This document shows positions 1-9,425 of a stretch of 64,000 bases of DNA, piece by piece. The notes under the pieces are model-generated. The model worked only from the letters and a program-made list of their open reading frames with translations. It was not told the origin of the DNA and ran no database searches. Source of the DNA: Marinobacterium jannaschii DSM 6295 (GTDB lineage: Bacteria; Pseudomonadota; Gammaproteobacteria; Pseudomonadales; Balneatricaceae); contig NZ_JHVJ01000003.1 of assembly GCF_000620085.1 (NCBI RefSeq), positions 186,001 to 250,000 of the forward strand. Direction: 5' to 3'. The position numbers and the translations under genes were made by a program. Numbering within the stretch: position 1 is the stretch's first letter; each line of letters starts with the position of its first letter.

Positions 1-330
1 CTGCTGCTGGACGGTCTGGTCGGCGAACTGGTCTACCAGCAGTTCGACCAGTGGCTGCTGGAAAACGGCGCCCAGGATATCGCCATGCTGACCGAGTTTA
101 TGCAGCAGTGGCAGAAGGACACCAATCGCTGGGTCGATGCCACGGTCAAAGTCGCCGTGACTGAATCGGAACAGAACCGGAGTCAGATCGAAGCCTGGAT
201 CGGCGGCTGGCGACAGAAAATTGAGGCCGCGCTGGCACCCTGGGCAGAACAGATGCTGGGGCCTGAGGCGCTGGCACAGGCCAGCGCGGTGCTGGACAAG
301 CGTCTTACCAAATCCGGTCTCAGCAGCTAA
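1..330 (+). CDS. dmpL: Phenol hydroxylase P1 component, 3' part
   Basis: The reading frame is open from the first base, so this is the C-terminal part (about 109 residues) of a gene that starts outside the window. DmpL-type proteins are the beta subunit of the dimeric multicomponent phenol hydroxylase oxygenase (L2N2O2), which turns phenol into catechol. The fragment is helical and charged, and no catalytic residues are expected in this subunit. It is identified mainly by its position, 11 bases before dmpM, in the order L-M-N-O-P. An ATG at 85 is internal and not the start. The upstream dmpK and any regulator lie beyond the edge. Confidence 0.85.
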   Translation: MLLDGLVGELVYQQFDQWLLENGAQDIAMLTEFMQQWQKDTNRWVDATVKVAVTESEQNRSQIEAWIGGWRQKIEAALAPWAEQMLGPEALAQASAVLDKRLTKSGLSS

Positions 331-341
331 GGAAGTGACCC

Positions 342-611
342 ATGTCGAAGGTTTATATCGCACTGCAAAACAACGATGACAGCCGCTTTATTGTCGAGGC
401 GATCGAACAGGATAACCCCGATGTCACGGTGATCCATATGCCTGCCATGGTGCGGGTGGAGAACGAGGGGCGGCTGGATATCCGACGTGAAACCGTGGAA
501 GAGGTGATGGGGCGTGACTGGGAGGTGCAGGAGCTGCACCTCAACCTGATCACCCTCGGCGGCAACGTCGAAGAGGACGACGACGGCATCTCCCTGCACT
601 GGAACGAATAA
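342..611 (+). CDS. dmpM: Phenol hydroxylase P2 regulatory (effector) protein
   Basis: This 89-residue protein has the usual length of the cofactor-free effector protein (DmpM/MmoB family). It binds the oxygenase and couples electron transfer to hydroxylation. It begins with a Ser-Lys-Val-Tyr-Ile-Ala strand and contains the acidic stretch Val-Glu-Glu-Asp-Asp-Asp near the C-terminus. An AAGGAAG ribosome site precedes the ATG. It sits 11 bases after dmpL and 17 bases before dmpN in one transcript. Confidence 0.9.
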   Translation: MSKVYIALQNNDDSRFIVEAIEQDNPDVTVIHMPAMVRVENEGRLDIRRETVEEVMGRDWEVQELHLNLITLGGNVEEDDDGISLHWNE

Positions 612-628
612 CAATAAGGCAACTGATC

Positions 629-2131
629 ATGGCAGCTAAGAAACTCAATATTAAAGACAAGTACCGCCTGCTGACCCGCGACCTGGACTGGGAGTTCTCC
701 TACGAGGATCGCAAAGCGGCGTTTCCATTCGAAGAGTTTGAAGGGATCAAGATTACCGACTGGTCGAAGTGGGAAGATCCGTTTCGCCTGACAATGGACA
801 GCTACTGGAAATACCAGGCCGAGAAGGAGAAGAAGCTCTATGCCATCTTCGATGCCTTCTCCCAGAACAACGGCCACCTGAACGTCTCTGATCCGCGTTA
901 TGTCAACGCTATCAAGCTGTTTCTGACCGGGGTGTCGCCGCTGGAATATCAGGCCTACCAAGGCTTTGCCCATGTCGGACGTCAGTTTGGCGGTGTCGGC
1001 GCACGGGTGGCCTGCCAGATGCAGTCGCTGGATGAGCTGCGCCATGTGCAGACCCAGATTCACGCCATGAGCCACTACAACAAGTTCTTCGATGGCTTTC
1101 AGGAATACAGCCATATGCACGACCGGGTCTGGTACCTGTCGGTGCCGAAGTCGTTTTTCAACGATGCCCGCGCGGCCGGGCCGTTCGAGTTTATGGTGGC
1201 GATCGGCTTCTCGTTTGAATATGTGCTGACCAACCTGCTGTTCGTACCCTTTATGTCCGGAGCCGCCCACAACGGTGATATGGCGACGGTAACCTTTGGC
1301 TTCTCGGCCCAGTCCGACGAGGCGCGCCATATGACGCTGGGGCTGGAGATCATCAAGTTCCTGCTGGAGCAGCATGAAGACAATGTACCGATTGTGCAGA
1401 AGTGGATCGATAAATGGTTCTGGCGCGGTACCCGGCTGCTGACCATCGTTGCGATGATGATGGACTACATGCTGCCGAATAAGGTGATGTCCTGGAAAGA
1501 GGGCTGGGAGGTCTACTTCGAGGAGGCCGGTGGCGCACTGTTTAAGGATCTGGCCCGCTATGGCATCCGCATGCCGAAATATGCCGAAGTGATCGAAAAG
1601 GAGAAAGAACATATCTCCCATCAGGCCTGGTGGACTTTCTACACCCACGGCCATGCTGCCGGTTTTCACACCTGGATTCCAACCGATGAAGAGCTGGACT
1701 GGCTGAGCGAGAAGTACCCGGACACCTTCGACAAGTACTACCGCCCACGCTGGGAGCTGGCGAAAGAGCTGGAGGCCAAGGGCGAGCGCTTCTACACCAG
1801 CGGCCTGCCGCAGCTGTGTCAGACCTGCCAGATCCCGATGCTGTTCACTGAGATGGACCAGCCGACTAAAACCAGCCACCGCGAAAGCCTCTATAACGGT
1901 GAGCGTTACCACTTCTGCTCTGATGGCTGTAAGGACATCTTCGACGACGAACCGGAGAAGTTTGTCCAGGCCTGGTTGCCGGTACACCAGATCTTCCAGG
2001 GCAACTGCGGCGGACCGGATGTGCTCGACATCCTCAAGGATTACTACCGCATGAATCACGGCAGCGACAATCTGGATATGAAAGGCTCGCCGGATGAGGC
2101 GCGCTGGAAAGCCTGGAAAGGGGTGGCCTGA
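629..2131 (+). CDS. dmpN: Phenol hydroxylase P3, di-iron oxygenase alpha subunit
   Basis: The 500-residue catalytic subunit of multicomponent phenol hydroxylase inserts one oxygen atom of O2 into phenol to give catechol. The two di-iron motifs of bacterial multicomponent monooxygenases are both present: E136-x-x-H139 in a DELRH context and E231-x-x-H234 in a DEARH context. The C-terminal third holds Cys-x-x-Cys and CSDGC segments, a YHS-type zinc region usual for this family (about residues 390-430). Length is close to that of DmpN (just over 500). It lies between the effector dmpM and dmpO, as in Pseudomonas dmp operons. Confidence 0.95.
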   Translation: MAAKKLNIKDKYRLLTRDLDWEFSYEDRKAAFPFEEFEGIKITDWSKWEDPFRLTMDSYWKYQAEKEKKLYAIFDAFSQNNGHLNVSDPRYVNAIKLFLTGVSPLEYQAYQGFAHVGRQFGGVGARVACQMQSLDELRHVQTQIHAMSHYNKFFDGFQEYSHMHDRVWYLSVPKSFFNDARAAGPFEFMVAIGFSFEYVLTNLLFVPFMSGAAHNGDMATVTFGFSAQSDEARHMTLGLEIIKFLLEQHEDNVPIVQKWIDKWFWRGTRLLTIVAMMMDYMLPNKVMSWKEGWEVYFEEAGGALFKDLARYGIRMPKYAEVIEKEKEHISHQAWWTFYTHGHAAGFHTWIPTDEELDWLSEKYPDTFDKYYRPRWELAKELEAKGERFYTSGLPQLCQTCQIPMLFTEMDQPTKTSHRESLYNGERYHFCSDGCKDIFDDEPEKFVQAWLPVHQIFQGNCGGPDVLDILKDYYRMNHGSDNLDMKGSPDEARWKAWKGVA

Positions 2132-2178
2132 GCGATTCAGGCCGTTCACGCCAAAAACAAGAATGAACGGGTATCACT

Positions 2179-2541
2179 ATGTCAGTAAGAGCCTTACAGG
2201 ATAACTACCGCGGCGAGGTGCTGGATGCGCGGGAAAACTTCGGCGGCAACATCATCGTCTACTTCGGCTGGGAGGAGCATCAGTTCTTCTGCGCCGCCAA
2301 GGCCTTTCCGCTCAGCCCGGAAATGGGCTGGGGCGATGTGATCGACCAGATCATGCCGGAGGCATTTGCCCAGCATCCTGAGTTTGAAAAGATCGACTGG
2401 TCGCAAGCGCAATGGACGCTGGACAACGCGCCGCTGCAGCCGCAGCGAGAGCAGAGCCTGCAGCAGCTGGGCGCCGGTCATAAGTCCTGTTTTCGTTTCA
2501 CCACCCCGGGCCTGAATGGCTATCAGGGTGCGGGTGTCTGA
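2179..2541 (+). CDS. dmpO: Phenol hydroxylase P4, gamma subunit
   Basis: This 120-residue protein matches the small third subunit of the oxygenase (L2N2O2 complex), which has no metal of its own. The run Tyr-Phe-Gly-Trp-Glu-Glu-His near residue 30 and the C-terminal Gly-Ala-Gly-His-Lys segment are typical of the P4 family. It is placed 47 bases after dmpN and 11 bases before the reductase dmpP, the canonical order. Confidence 0.9.
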   Translation: MSVRALQDNYRGEVLDARENFGGNIIVYFGWEEHQFFCAAKAFPLSPEMGWGDVIDQIMPEAFAQHPEFEKIDWSQAQWTLDNAPLQPQREQSLQQLGAGHKSCFRFTTPGLNGYQGAGV

Positions 2542-2552
2542 GGAGGTGGATT

Positions 2553-3614
2553 ATGTCTTATGAAGTCACCATCGAGCCAACCGGCGACGTGATTGAGTTG
2601 GATGAAGGCCAGACGTTGCTGGATGCAGCCCTGCGTCAGGGCGTCTGGCTGCCTTTTGCCTGCGGTCACGGTACCTGTGGAACCTGCAAGGTTCAGGTAC
2701 TGGATGGCGATGTTGATCACGGCGAAGCCTCCGGTTTTGCATTGATGGACATCGAGCGCGACGAGGGCAAGGTACTGGCCTGCTGCTGTACCGCAGAATC
2801 AGATCTGACCATCGAAGCGGATATCGATGTCGATCCGGACTTTGCCGGCCACCCGGTGCAGGACTTTGTCGCCACCGTCAGTGAAGTACGCAACCTGTCG
2901 CCGACCATCAAGGGAATCTGGCTGTCTCTGGACCGGGATATTGAGTTTCAGGCCGGGCAATACATCAACCTGCATATCCCCGGGGTTGAGGGCGTGCGCG
3001 CCTTCTCCATCGCCAGCAAGCCCAGCGACAAGCGCAATATCGAACTGCATGTGCGCCATGTGCCTGATGGCAAGGGTACTACGTATCTGCATCAGCAACT
3101 GCAGGTGGGCGACACCCTCGACCTGAGCGGGCCTTATGGCCAGTTCTTTACCCGCAAATCGGATGATCAGGATGCGATCTTTATTGGCGGTGGCTCCGGT
3201 GTATCCAGCCCCCAGTCGATGATTATGGATCTGCTGGAGGAAGGCGACAGCCGCCAGATCTACCTGTTCCAGGGGGCGCGAAACCTGAGCGAACTCTACA
3301 ACCACGAACTCTATCAGCAACTGGCCGGGCAGCATGACAACTTCCATTACATTCCGGCGTTGAACGCGCCGGAGGCAGACGATAACTGGCAGGGCTTTAC
3401 CGGCTATGTGCATGAAGCGGCCAAAGAGCATTTTTCCGAGCGTTTCAGCGGCCATAAAGCCTATCTCTGCGGCCCGCCGCCGATGATCGACTCCGCTATA
3501 TCGGCATTGATGCAGGGGCGGTTGTTTGAACGCGATATCCATATGGAGCAGTTCTTTACCGCCGCTGACGGGGCCGAAGGCCAGAACCGCTCGGCACTGT
3601 TCAAGCGCATCTGA
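2553..3614 (+). CDS. dmpP: Phenol hydroxylase P5, NADH:ferredoxin-type reductase
   Basis: This 353-residue electron-transfer subunit passes electrons from NADH through FAD and a [2Fe-2S] cluster to the di-iron oxygenase. The N-terminal plant-type ferredoxin domain has C37-x4-C42-x2-C45 and C77, exact spacing for a [2Fe-2S] cluster. The FAD domain shows Arg-Ala-Phe-Ser-Ile-Ala (about residue 150). The NAD domain has Gly-Gly-Gly-Ser-Gly (about 212) and the terminal CGPPPMID motif. A GGAGGTGG ribosome site precedes the ATG. It completes the hydroxylase set L-M-N-O-P. Confidence 0.95.
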   Translation: MSYEVTIEPTGDVIELDEGQTLLDAALRQGVWLPFACGHGTCGTCKVQVLDGDVDHGEASGFALMDIERDEGKVLACCCTAESDLTIEADIDVDPDFAGHPVQDFVATVSEVRNLSPTIKGIWLSLDRDIEFQAGQYINLHIPGVEGVRAFSIASKPSDKRNIELHVRHVPDGKGTTYLHQQLQVGDTLDLSGPYGQFFTRKSDDQDAIFIGGGSGVSSPQSMIMDLLEEGDSRQIYLFQGARNLSELYNHELYQQLAGQHDNFHYIPALNAPEADDNWQGFTGYVHEAAKEHFSERFSGHKAYLCGPPPMIDSAISALMQGRLFERDIHMEQFFTAADGAEGQNRSALFKRI

Positions 3615-3627
3615 GCTGAACAATGCC

Positions 3628-4053
3628 ATGAAGACAGCCAACGACAACGAACGGTATCCGATCAGCGTGATTAACCGCGACAGCCGGTTTGTCTGCGATG
3701 AATCCCAGACCCTGTTAGGGGGTATGGAAGCGCAGGCACTGGCGGTGATTCGGGTGGGGTGTCGCGGCGGTGGCTGCGGGATGTGCAAGATCCGCATCCT
3801 CGACGGAGCGTTTGAGTCGAAACGGATGAGCCGGGCGCATATCTCCGAAGCCGAAGCGGCCGAAGGATATGCGCTGGCCTGCCGGGTGTTTCCACGCAGC
3901 CCGATGCTGATCGAATCGGATCACTTCAGCGCTACGGCGCCCGATAACAACCACAATAGCGATAACCATGAGGTCCGGCCGGGGAACGCCGCAACCGGCT
4001 GCGACGAGATGAATCAAACCCAGAATAAGAACAGCCAGGGGACGATGTTATGA
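3628..4053 (+). CDS. dmpQ: Chloroplast-type ferredoxin for catechol dioxygenase repair, with long tail
   Basis: DmpQ/XylT-type [2Fe-2S] ferredoxins re-reduce the active-site iron of catechol 2,3-dioxygenase after inactivation. Cluster ligands are C45, C50, C53 and C85. The frame is open from 3526, but the ATG at 3628 is the sensible start because it follows dmpP and gives the family N-terminus. The product of 141 residues is longer than the roughly 110 usual for the family. From about residue 100 there is an Asn/His/Asp-rich tail of some 40 residues. Its stop overlaps the start of dmpB (ATGA at 4050), so the two are probably translationally coupled. Confidence 0.88.
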   Translation: MKTANDNERYPISVINRDSRFVCDESQTLLGGMEAQALAVIRVGCRGGGCGMCKIRILDGAFESKRMSRAHISEAEAAEGYALACRVFPRSPMLIESDHFSATAPDNNHNSDNHEVRPGNAATGCDEMNQTQNKNSQGTML

Positions 4054-4973
4054 GAAAAGGTGTGATGAGACCGGGACACGTGCAGCTGCGCGTGCTGGAT
4101 ATGGAGGAGGCTCTGGGCCACTACCGTGATCTGCTGGGCCTGATAGAGGTCGAGCGAGACAGTGCTGGCCGGGTTTACCTGAAAGGCTGGACCGAGGTTG
4201 ATAAATTCTCTGTGGTTCTGCGTGAGACAGATACCCCGGGTATGGATTTTATGGCCTTTAAGGTGCTGGACGATCAGGTACTGGAACAGTTGCAGGGCGA
4301 GCTGGTGGCCTATGGCTGTCAGGTTGAAGTGATCCCAGCCGGTGAGCTGAACGGCTGCGGCCGCCGGGTGCGTTTTGAAGCACCGACCGGACATGTGTTT
4401 GAACTCTTTGCCGATAAGGAGCAGACCGGCAAGTGGGGGCTGGATGCGGTAAATCCGGAAGCCTGGCCACGCGACCTGACCGGTATGAAAGCCACCCGTT
4501 TCGATCACTGCCTGCTGTATGGCGACGATATTGACGGCACCCTGACACTGTTCCGCGATGTGCTTGGCTTTGAACTGGCTGAACAGGTGGTGGGCGAAGA
4601 AGAGGAGAAACTGGCTCTGTTTATGACGGTCTCCACCAAGGCGCATGACGTAGCGTTCATCAAGCATCCGGAGAAAAACAAGTTCCACCATGCCTCCTTC
4701 CTGCTGGAAACCTGGGAGGATGTGCTGCGCGCCGCCGACCTGATCTCCATGCATGATGTATCGCTGGATATAGGCCCGACCCGACACGGCCTGACCCACG
4801 GCAAGACCATCTATTTCTTCGACCCGTCCGGCAACCGCTCCGAAGTATTCTGCGGCGGCGACTACCACTATCCGGATCACCCCACCGTAACCTGGACCGG
4901 CGACAAGCTGGGTAAGGCGATCTTCTACCACGATCGTCAGCTGAACGAGCGTTTCCTGACCGCACTGACCTGA
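4050..4973 (+). CDS. dmpB: Catechol 2,3-dioxygenase (extradiol, meta-cleavage)
   Basis: This 307-residue vicinal-oxygen-chelate enzyme cleaves catechol next to the hydroxyls to give 2-hydroxymuconic semialdehyde. The Fe(II) ligands H153, H214 and E265 fall at the same positions as in XylE/DmpB. The C-terminal Gly-Asn-Arg-Ser-Glu-Val-Phe signature is intact. It overlaps the ferredoxin gene by four bases. It is followed by a strong hairpin before dmpC. Confidence 0.96.
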   Translation: MRKGVMRPGHVQLRVLDMEEALGHYRDLLGLIEVERDSAGRVYLKGWTEVDKFSVVLRETDTPGMDFMAFKVLDDQVLEQLQGELVAYGCQVEVIPAGELNGCGRRVRFEAPTGHVFELFADKEQTGKWGLDAVNPEAWPRDLTGMKATRFDHCLLYGDDIDGTLTLFRDVLGFELAEQVVGEEEEKLALFMTVSTKAHDVAFIKHPEKNKFHHASFLLETWEDVLRAADLISMHDVSLDIGPTRHGLTHGKTIYFFDPSGNRSEVFCGGDYHYPDHPTVTWTGDKLGKAIFYHDRQLNERFLTALT

Positions 4974-4993
4974 TCAGGCCACTGTTGCGACTG

Positions 4994-5030
4994 CAGCCTG
5001 CGGCGGCACCCCCTTCGCCGCCGCAGGCTG
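4994..5030 (+). promoter_or_regulatory. GC-rich intercistronic hairpin between dmpB and dmpC
   Basis: A 14-bp perfect stem (4994-5007 with 5017-5030, beginning CAGCCTGCGG) closes a 9-base loop. No T-tract follows, so it is unlikely to be an intrinsic terminator. It may protect the upstream mRNA end or mark a processing point that sets the ratio of upper to lower pathway enzymes. Confidence 0.55.
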
Positions 5031-5064
5031 TCCCGCACGCCCGTCATAGGATTGAGAACACCCG

Positions 5065-6525
5065 ATGAAAACATTTAAACACTTTATAAACGGCGACTTT
5101 GTCAGTTCGTCCAGTGGCCGCCAGTTTGAGAACCGCTGTCCGGTCGACGGCAGCCTGATCGGTATGGTTCATGAAGCCGGACAGGCCGAAGTGGATGCTG
5201 CCGTGCAGGCGGCCCGCGCCGCACTGGACGGTCCATGGGGGCAGATGACTCAGGCGCAGCGTATCGAGTTGCTGAACAAGGTAGCCGATCGCATCAATGA
5301 ACGCTTTGAGGAATTTCTCGAAGCCGAGTGTCGTGACACCGGCAAGCCCCGCTCACTCGCCAGCCATATCGATATTCCCCGTGGCGCGGCCAACTTTAAG
5401 GCCTTCTCCGAAACCCTGGCCAACCATCCGACCGAATCCTTCAAGCTGGATACTCCCGACGGTGCCGGGGCACTGAACTACGGTGTGCGTAAGCCGAAAG
5501 GCGTCATTGCCGTGATCAGTCCCTGGAACCTGCCGCTGTTGCTGATGACCTGGAAGGTTGGCCCGGCGCTGGCCTGCGGCAACACCGTGGTGGTGAAACC
5601 CTCGGAAGAAACGCCGGCCACCACCACTTTACTGGGTGAAGTGATGCAGGAGTGTGGCGTGCCGGCGGGTGTCTACAACGTCGTACATGGCTTCGGGCCG
5701 GACTCGGCCGGTGAATTCCTCACCAGCCATCAGGAGATCGATGCCATTACCTTTACCGGTGAAACCCGCACCGGCGAGATCATTATGCAGGCGGCGGCGG
5801 TTGGCCTGCGCGATATCTCGATGGAATGCGGCGGTAAGAACCCGGGCATCGTCTTTGCCGACTGCGATATGGATAAGGCGATCGAGGGCACCATGCGCTC
5901 TGTCTTCGCCAATTGCGGTCAGGTTTGCCTCGGCACCGAAAGGGTCTACGTGGAACGGCCGATTTTCGACGAGTTCGTCAAACGCCTGGCCGAAACCGCC
6001 GCCGGCCTCAAGCTGGGCCGCCCAGAGGACCCGGACGCTAACTTCGGCCCGCTGGTCTCGCTGGAGCACCGCGACAAGGTGCTGAGCTACTACCGGCTGG
6101 CAGTGGAAGAGGGTGCCAGGGTGGTGCTCGGCGGTGGAGTCCCCGATATGGGAGCCGAGCTGAACGAAGGTGCCTGGATCGAGCCGACCATCTGGACCGG
6201 TCTGTCTGATGATGCCCGCGTTGTCAACGAAGAGATCTTTGGCCCCTGCTGCCATATCCGTCCATTCGACCGCGAAGAGGAAGTGATCGAACTGGCCAAC
6301 AGCACCGACTATGGCCTCGCCTGTGCCATCTGGACCGAAAACAGCGCCCGCGCCGTGCGCGTCGCCGAACAGATGGAAACCGGTCTGGTGTGGGTAAACA
6401 GCTGGTTCCTGCGTGACCTGCGTACCGCATTTGGCGGTGCCAAGCAGTCCGGCATCGGACGTGAGGGCGGAGTGCATAGCCTGGAGTTTTATACCGAACT
6501 TAAAAACGTCTGCATCAAGCTCTGA
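5065..6525 (+). CDS. dmpC: 2-Hydroxymuconic semialdehyde dehydrogenase
   Basis: This 486-residue NAD-dependent aldehyde dehydrogenase oxidises 2-hydroxymuconic semialdehyde to 2-hydroxymuconate, opening the oxalocrotonate branch. The catalytic pair is E254 (in the GGK-containing segment MECGGK) and C288 (in NCGQVC). The cofactor segment Ile-Ser-Pro-Trp-Asn-Leu-Pro is near residue 151. The length is normal. In reference dmp and xyl operons the next gene is the hydrolase dmpD, but here it is absent and a 150-base gap leads straight to dmpE. Confidence 0.95.
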   Translation: MKTFKHFINGDFVSSSSGRQFENRCPVDGSLIGMVHEAGQAEVDAAVQAARAALDGPWGQMTQAQRIELLNKVADRINERFEEFLEAECRDTGKPRSLASHIDIPRGAANFKAFSETLANHPTESFKLDTPDGAGALNYGVRKPKGVIAVISPWNLPLLLMTWKVGPALACGNTVVVKPSEETPATTTLLGEVMQECGVPAGVYNVVHGFGPDSAGEFLTSHQEIDAITFTGETRTGEIIMQAAAVGLRDISMECGGKNPGIVFADCDMDKAIEGTMRSVFANCGQVCLGTERVYVERPIFDEFVKRLAETAAGLKLGRPEDPDANFGPLVSLEHRDKVLSYYRLAVEEGARVVLGGGVPDMGAELNEGAWIEPTIWTGLSDDARVVNEEIFGPCCHIRPFDREEEVIELANSTDYGLACAIWTENSARAVRVAEQMETGLVWVNSWFLRDLRTAFGGAKQSGIGREGGVHSLEFYTELKNVCIKL

Positions 6526-6580
6526 CGCAGTCTTTTGTTTTATGACTGCGTTGCCGGAGCGATCTGCGTTGCTCATTAAG

Positions 6581-6612
6581 CCAGGGATCGCCAGCAAGCT
6601 GGCTCCTACGGT
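6581..6612. repeat. REP-like palindromic element in the dmpC-dmpE gap
   Basis: The core GCCAGCAAGCTGGCTCCTAC (6590-6609) forms a small hairpin, GCCAG/CTGGC with loop CAAG. It closely resembles the REP-type palindromes scattered between genes in Pseudomonas and relatives. It lies where dmpD would be expected. I noticed only this copy in the window. The resemblance is from memory and not from a search. Confidence 0.5.
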
Positions 6613-6675
6613 AGTGCGGCGGCTCTGGCGATAGGGCACCAACAAAATTCAAATTCAAAAAAGTGTGTAGTCATT

Positions 6676-7461
6676 ATGAATGAACAACAGATTTTACAGG
6701 CCGGTGACGAGCTGTATCAGGCGCTGACCAAGCGTGAGACGCTGCGTCCGTTTACCGAGCGGTTTGACGATATCAGCATCGAGGATGCCTACCACATCTC
6801 TCTGCGCATGGTGGAACGTCGTGTGGAAGCAGGCGAGCGGGTCATCGGCAAGAAGATCGGCGTCACCTCAAAAGCGGTGCAGAACATGCTCAATGTGCAC
6901 CAGCCGGATTTCGGCTATCTCACCGATCATATGGTGTACAACCAGGGCGAAGAGATGCCGATCAGTGACAGGCTGATCCAGCCCCGCGCCGAAGGCGAGA
7001 TCGCCTTCATCCTCAAAAAGGACCTGATGGGCCCGGGTATCACTAATGCCGATGTACTGGCGGCGACGGAATGCGTGATGCCGTGCTTCGAAATCGTCGA
7101 TTCCCGCATTGAAAACTGGCAGATCAAGATCCAGGACACCGTGGCGGATAACGCCTCCTGCGGCTTGTTCGTGCTGGGTGACCAGGCGGTTGACCCACGC
7201 AAGGTAGACCTTGCTACCTGCGGCATGGTGGTGGAGAAGAACGGTTCCATCCTCTCCACCGGTGCCGGTGCGGCGGCGCTGGGCAGCCCGGTGAACTGCG
7301 TCGCCTGGCTGGCGAACACCCTGGGCGAGTTTGGTATCGGCCTGAAGGCGGGGGAAGTGATCCTGTCCGGTTCGCTGGTGCCGCTGGAACCAGTGGTTCC
7401 CGGCGACTTTATGACTGTTTCTATTGGCGGCATCGGTTCCGCCTCCGTCAAGTTTGTTTAA
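6676..7461 (+). CDS. dmpE: 2-Oxopent-4-enoate hydratase
   Basis: This 261-residue member of the hydratase/decarboxylase (MhpD-like) family hydrates 2-oxopent-4-enoate (2-hydroxypenta-2,4-dienoate) to 4-hydroxy-2-oxovalerate. Recognisable features are the Gly-Lys-Lys-Ile-Gly-Val-Thr-Ser segment near residue 57, the metal-binding Glu-Gly-Glu-Ile-Ala-Phe region near residue 107 and Glu-Ile-Val-Asp-Ser-Arg near residue 140. It is related to dmpH further down, and the two enzymes form a complex in characterised pathways. The spacing to dmpF is 11 bases. Confidence 0.93.
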   Translation: MNEQQILQAGDELYQALTKRETLRPFTERFDDISIEDAYHISLRMVERRVEAGERVIGKKIGVTSKAVQNMLNVHQPDFGYLTDHMVYNQGEEMPISDRLIQPRAEGEIAFILKKDLMGPGITNADVLAATECVMPCFEIVDSRIENWQIKIQDTVADNASCGLFVLGDQAVDPRKVDLATCGMVVEKNGSILSTGAGAAALGSPVNCVAWLANTLGEFGIGLKAGEVILSGSLVPLEPVVPGDFMTVSIGGIGSASVKFV

Positions 7462-7472
7462 GGGGTGATGCC

Positions 7473-8381
7473 ATGAGCAAGAAGCTGAAAGCGGCCATTA
7501 TCGGCCCGGGCAATATCGGTACCGACCTGCTGATGAAGATGCAGCGTTCGGAGTGGATCGAACCGGTGTGGATGGTCGGGATCGATCCTGAATCCGAAGG
7601 TCTGAAACGGGCCAGAGAGATGGGCCTGAAAGTCTCCACCACCGGCGTAGACGGTCTGGTGCCCCATGTACTGGAAGATGATATCCGTGTCGCCTTCGAT
7701 GCCACCTCGGCTTATGTGCATGCCGAGAACAGCCGCAAGCTGAACGAACTGGGAGTGATTATGGTGGACCTGACTCCGGCAGCTATCGGCCCTTTCTGTG
7801 TGCCGCCGGTGAACCTGAAAGCACACGCCGAAAAGGTCGAGATGAACGTCAATATGGTCACCTGTGGTGGCCAGGCGACGATCCCGATGGTGGCGGCGGT
7901 ATCCCGCGTGCAGCCAGTTGAGTATGGCGAGATCGTTGCCACCGTATCGTCCCGTTCTATTGGCCCGGGGACGCGGCAGAATATCGATGAATTTACCCGC
8001 ACCACTGCGGGTGCGGTCGAGCAGGTCGGCGGTGCCAGGAAGGGCAAGGCGATCATAATCGTTAACCCGGCTGAGCCGCCGCTGATGATGCGCGACACCA
8101 TCCACTGCCTGACCGAGTCGGAGCCGGATCAGGCCGCGATTACCCGGTCTGTGCACGACATGGTTAAAGAGGTACAGAAGTACGTGCCGGGTTACAAGCT
8201 GGTGAACGGACCGGTGTTCGATGGCAATAAAGTCAGCGTCTTTATGGAGGTGGAAGGGCTGGGAGACTTCCTGCCGAAGTACGCCGGTAATCTGGACATC
8301 ATGACTGCGGCCGGTCTGCGCACGGCAGAGATGTTTGCCGAAGAAGCCGCCAATGGCGTAATTGAATTGCCGTCTCGTTGA
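7473..8381 (+). CDS. dmpF: Acetaldehyde dehydrogenase (acylating)
   Basis: This 302-residue NAD- and CoA-dependent enzyme converts acetaldehyde to acetyl-CoA. The Rossmann segment Ile-Gly-Pro-Gly-Asn-Ile-Gly-Thr starts at about residue 10. The catalytic cysteine is C131 in Val-Thr-Cys-Gly-Gly-Gln. It works as a channelling complex with the aldolase DmpG encoded 15 bases downstream. Confidence 0.95.
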   Translation: MSKKLKAAIIGPGNIGTDLLMKMQRSEWIEPVWMVGIDPESEGLKRAREMGLKVSTTGVDGLVPHVLEDDIRVAFDATSAYVHAENSRKLNELGVIMVDLTPAAIGPFCVPPVNLKAHAEKVEMNVNMVTCGGQATIPMVAAVSRVQPVEYGEIVATVSSRSIGPGTRQNIDEFTRTTAGAVEQVGGARKGKAIIIVNPAEPPLMMRDTIHCLTESEPDQAAITRSVHDMVKEVQKYVPGYKLVNGPVFDGNKVSVFMEVEGLGDFLPKYAGNLDIMTAAGLRTAEMFAEEAANGVIELPSR

Positions 8382-8396
8382 GTGGAGGACTGAGAA

Positions 8397-9425
8397 ATGG
8401 ATATTAAAGGTAAAAACGTAACGCTCCACGATATGAGCCTGCGCGACGGGATGCATGCCAAGCGCCATATGATCTCCCTGGACGAGATGGTCAATATCGC
8501 CACCGGGCTGGATGAAGCGGGCATGCCGCTGATCGAAGTCACTCACGGAGATGGCCTGGGGGGCAGTTCGCTCAACTACGGCTTTCCCGCCCACAGCGAT
8601 GAGGAATACCTCAGCGCGGTGATTCCGAAGATGAAAAACGCCCGGGTTTCGGCGTTGTTGCTGCCAGGAATCGGTACTGTCGATCATCTGAAGATGGCTA
8701 AGGACCTGGGTGTGTCGACCATCCGCGTTGCCACCCACTGTACCGAAGCGGATGTCTCCGAACAGCATATCGGTATGGCCGCGAAGATGGAGATGGATAC
8801 CGTCGGCTTCCTGATGATGGCGCATATGGTCAGCCCGGAGAAGATTCTGGAGCAGGCCCGGCTGATGGAAAGCTACGGTGCCAACTGTATCTATTGCACC
8901 GACTCTGCAGGCTATATGTTGCCCGACGAGGTGACAGAGAAGATCGGTCTGTTGCGCAGCGAGCTGAACGCCAACACCGAGGTCGGCTTCCACGGTCACC
9001 ATAATATGGGCATGGCGATCGCTAACTCGCTGGCGGCGATTGACGCGGGGGCGCGTCGTATCGATGGCTCTGTGGCCGGGCTGGGTGCCGGGGCCGGTAA
9101 TACGCCGCTGGAGGTGTTTGTCGCCGTGCTGGATCGGATGGGTGTGAACAGCGGTGTCGACCTCTACAAAATAATGGATGTGGCGGAAGACCGCGTCGTT
9201 CCGATGATGGATCAGCCAATCCGTGTCGACCGCGATGCACTGACGCTGGGCTATGCCGGTGTCTACTCCTCGTTCCTGTTGTTTGCCAAACGCGCCGAGG
9301 CCAAGTACGGCATTCAGGCCCGTGACCTGCTGGTGGAACTGGGCCGTCGCGGCACGGTGGGCGGACAGGAAGATATGATTGAAGACCTGGCACTGACCAT
9401 GGCCAAAGAGAAGGGGCTGATCTGA
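8397..9425 (+). CDS. dmpG: 4-Hydroxy-2-oxovalerate aldolase
   Basis: This 342-residue metal-dependent class II aldolase splits 4-hydroxy-2-oxovalerate into pyruvate and acetaldehyde, which passes to DmpF. The HMGL-like barrel shows Leu-His-Asp-Met-Ser-Leu-Arg-Asp-Gly at the N-terminus. The metal pair is in Phe-His-Gly-His-His-Asn near residue 197. Its TGA stop shares one base with the dmpH start, so translation is coupled. Confidence 0.95.
   Translation: MDIKGKNVTLHDMSLRDGMHAKRHMISLDEMVNIATGLDEAGMPLIEVTHGDGLGGSSLNYGFPAHSDEEYLSAVIPKMKNARVSALLLPGIGTVDHLKMAKDLGVSTIRVATHCTEADVSEQHIGMAAKMEMDTVGFLMMAHMVSPEKILEQARLMESYGANCIYCTDSAGYMLPDEVTEKIGLLRSELNANTEVGFHGHHNMGMAIANSLAAIDAGARRIDGSVAGLGAGAGNTPLEVFVAVLDRMGVNSGVDLYKIMDVAEDRVVPMMDQPIRVDRDALTLGYAGVYSSFLLFAKRAEAKYGIQARDLLVELGRRGTVGGQEDMIEDLALTMAKEKGLI

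Noticed and set aside
353-2149. A 598-codon open frame on the minus strand across dmpM and dmpN
   Set aside because: It is the antisense shadow of dmpM/dmpN, which carry clear di-iron motifs; the shadow has no recognisable domain.
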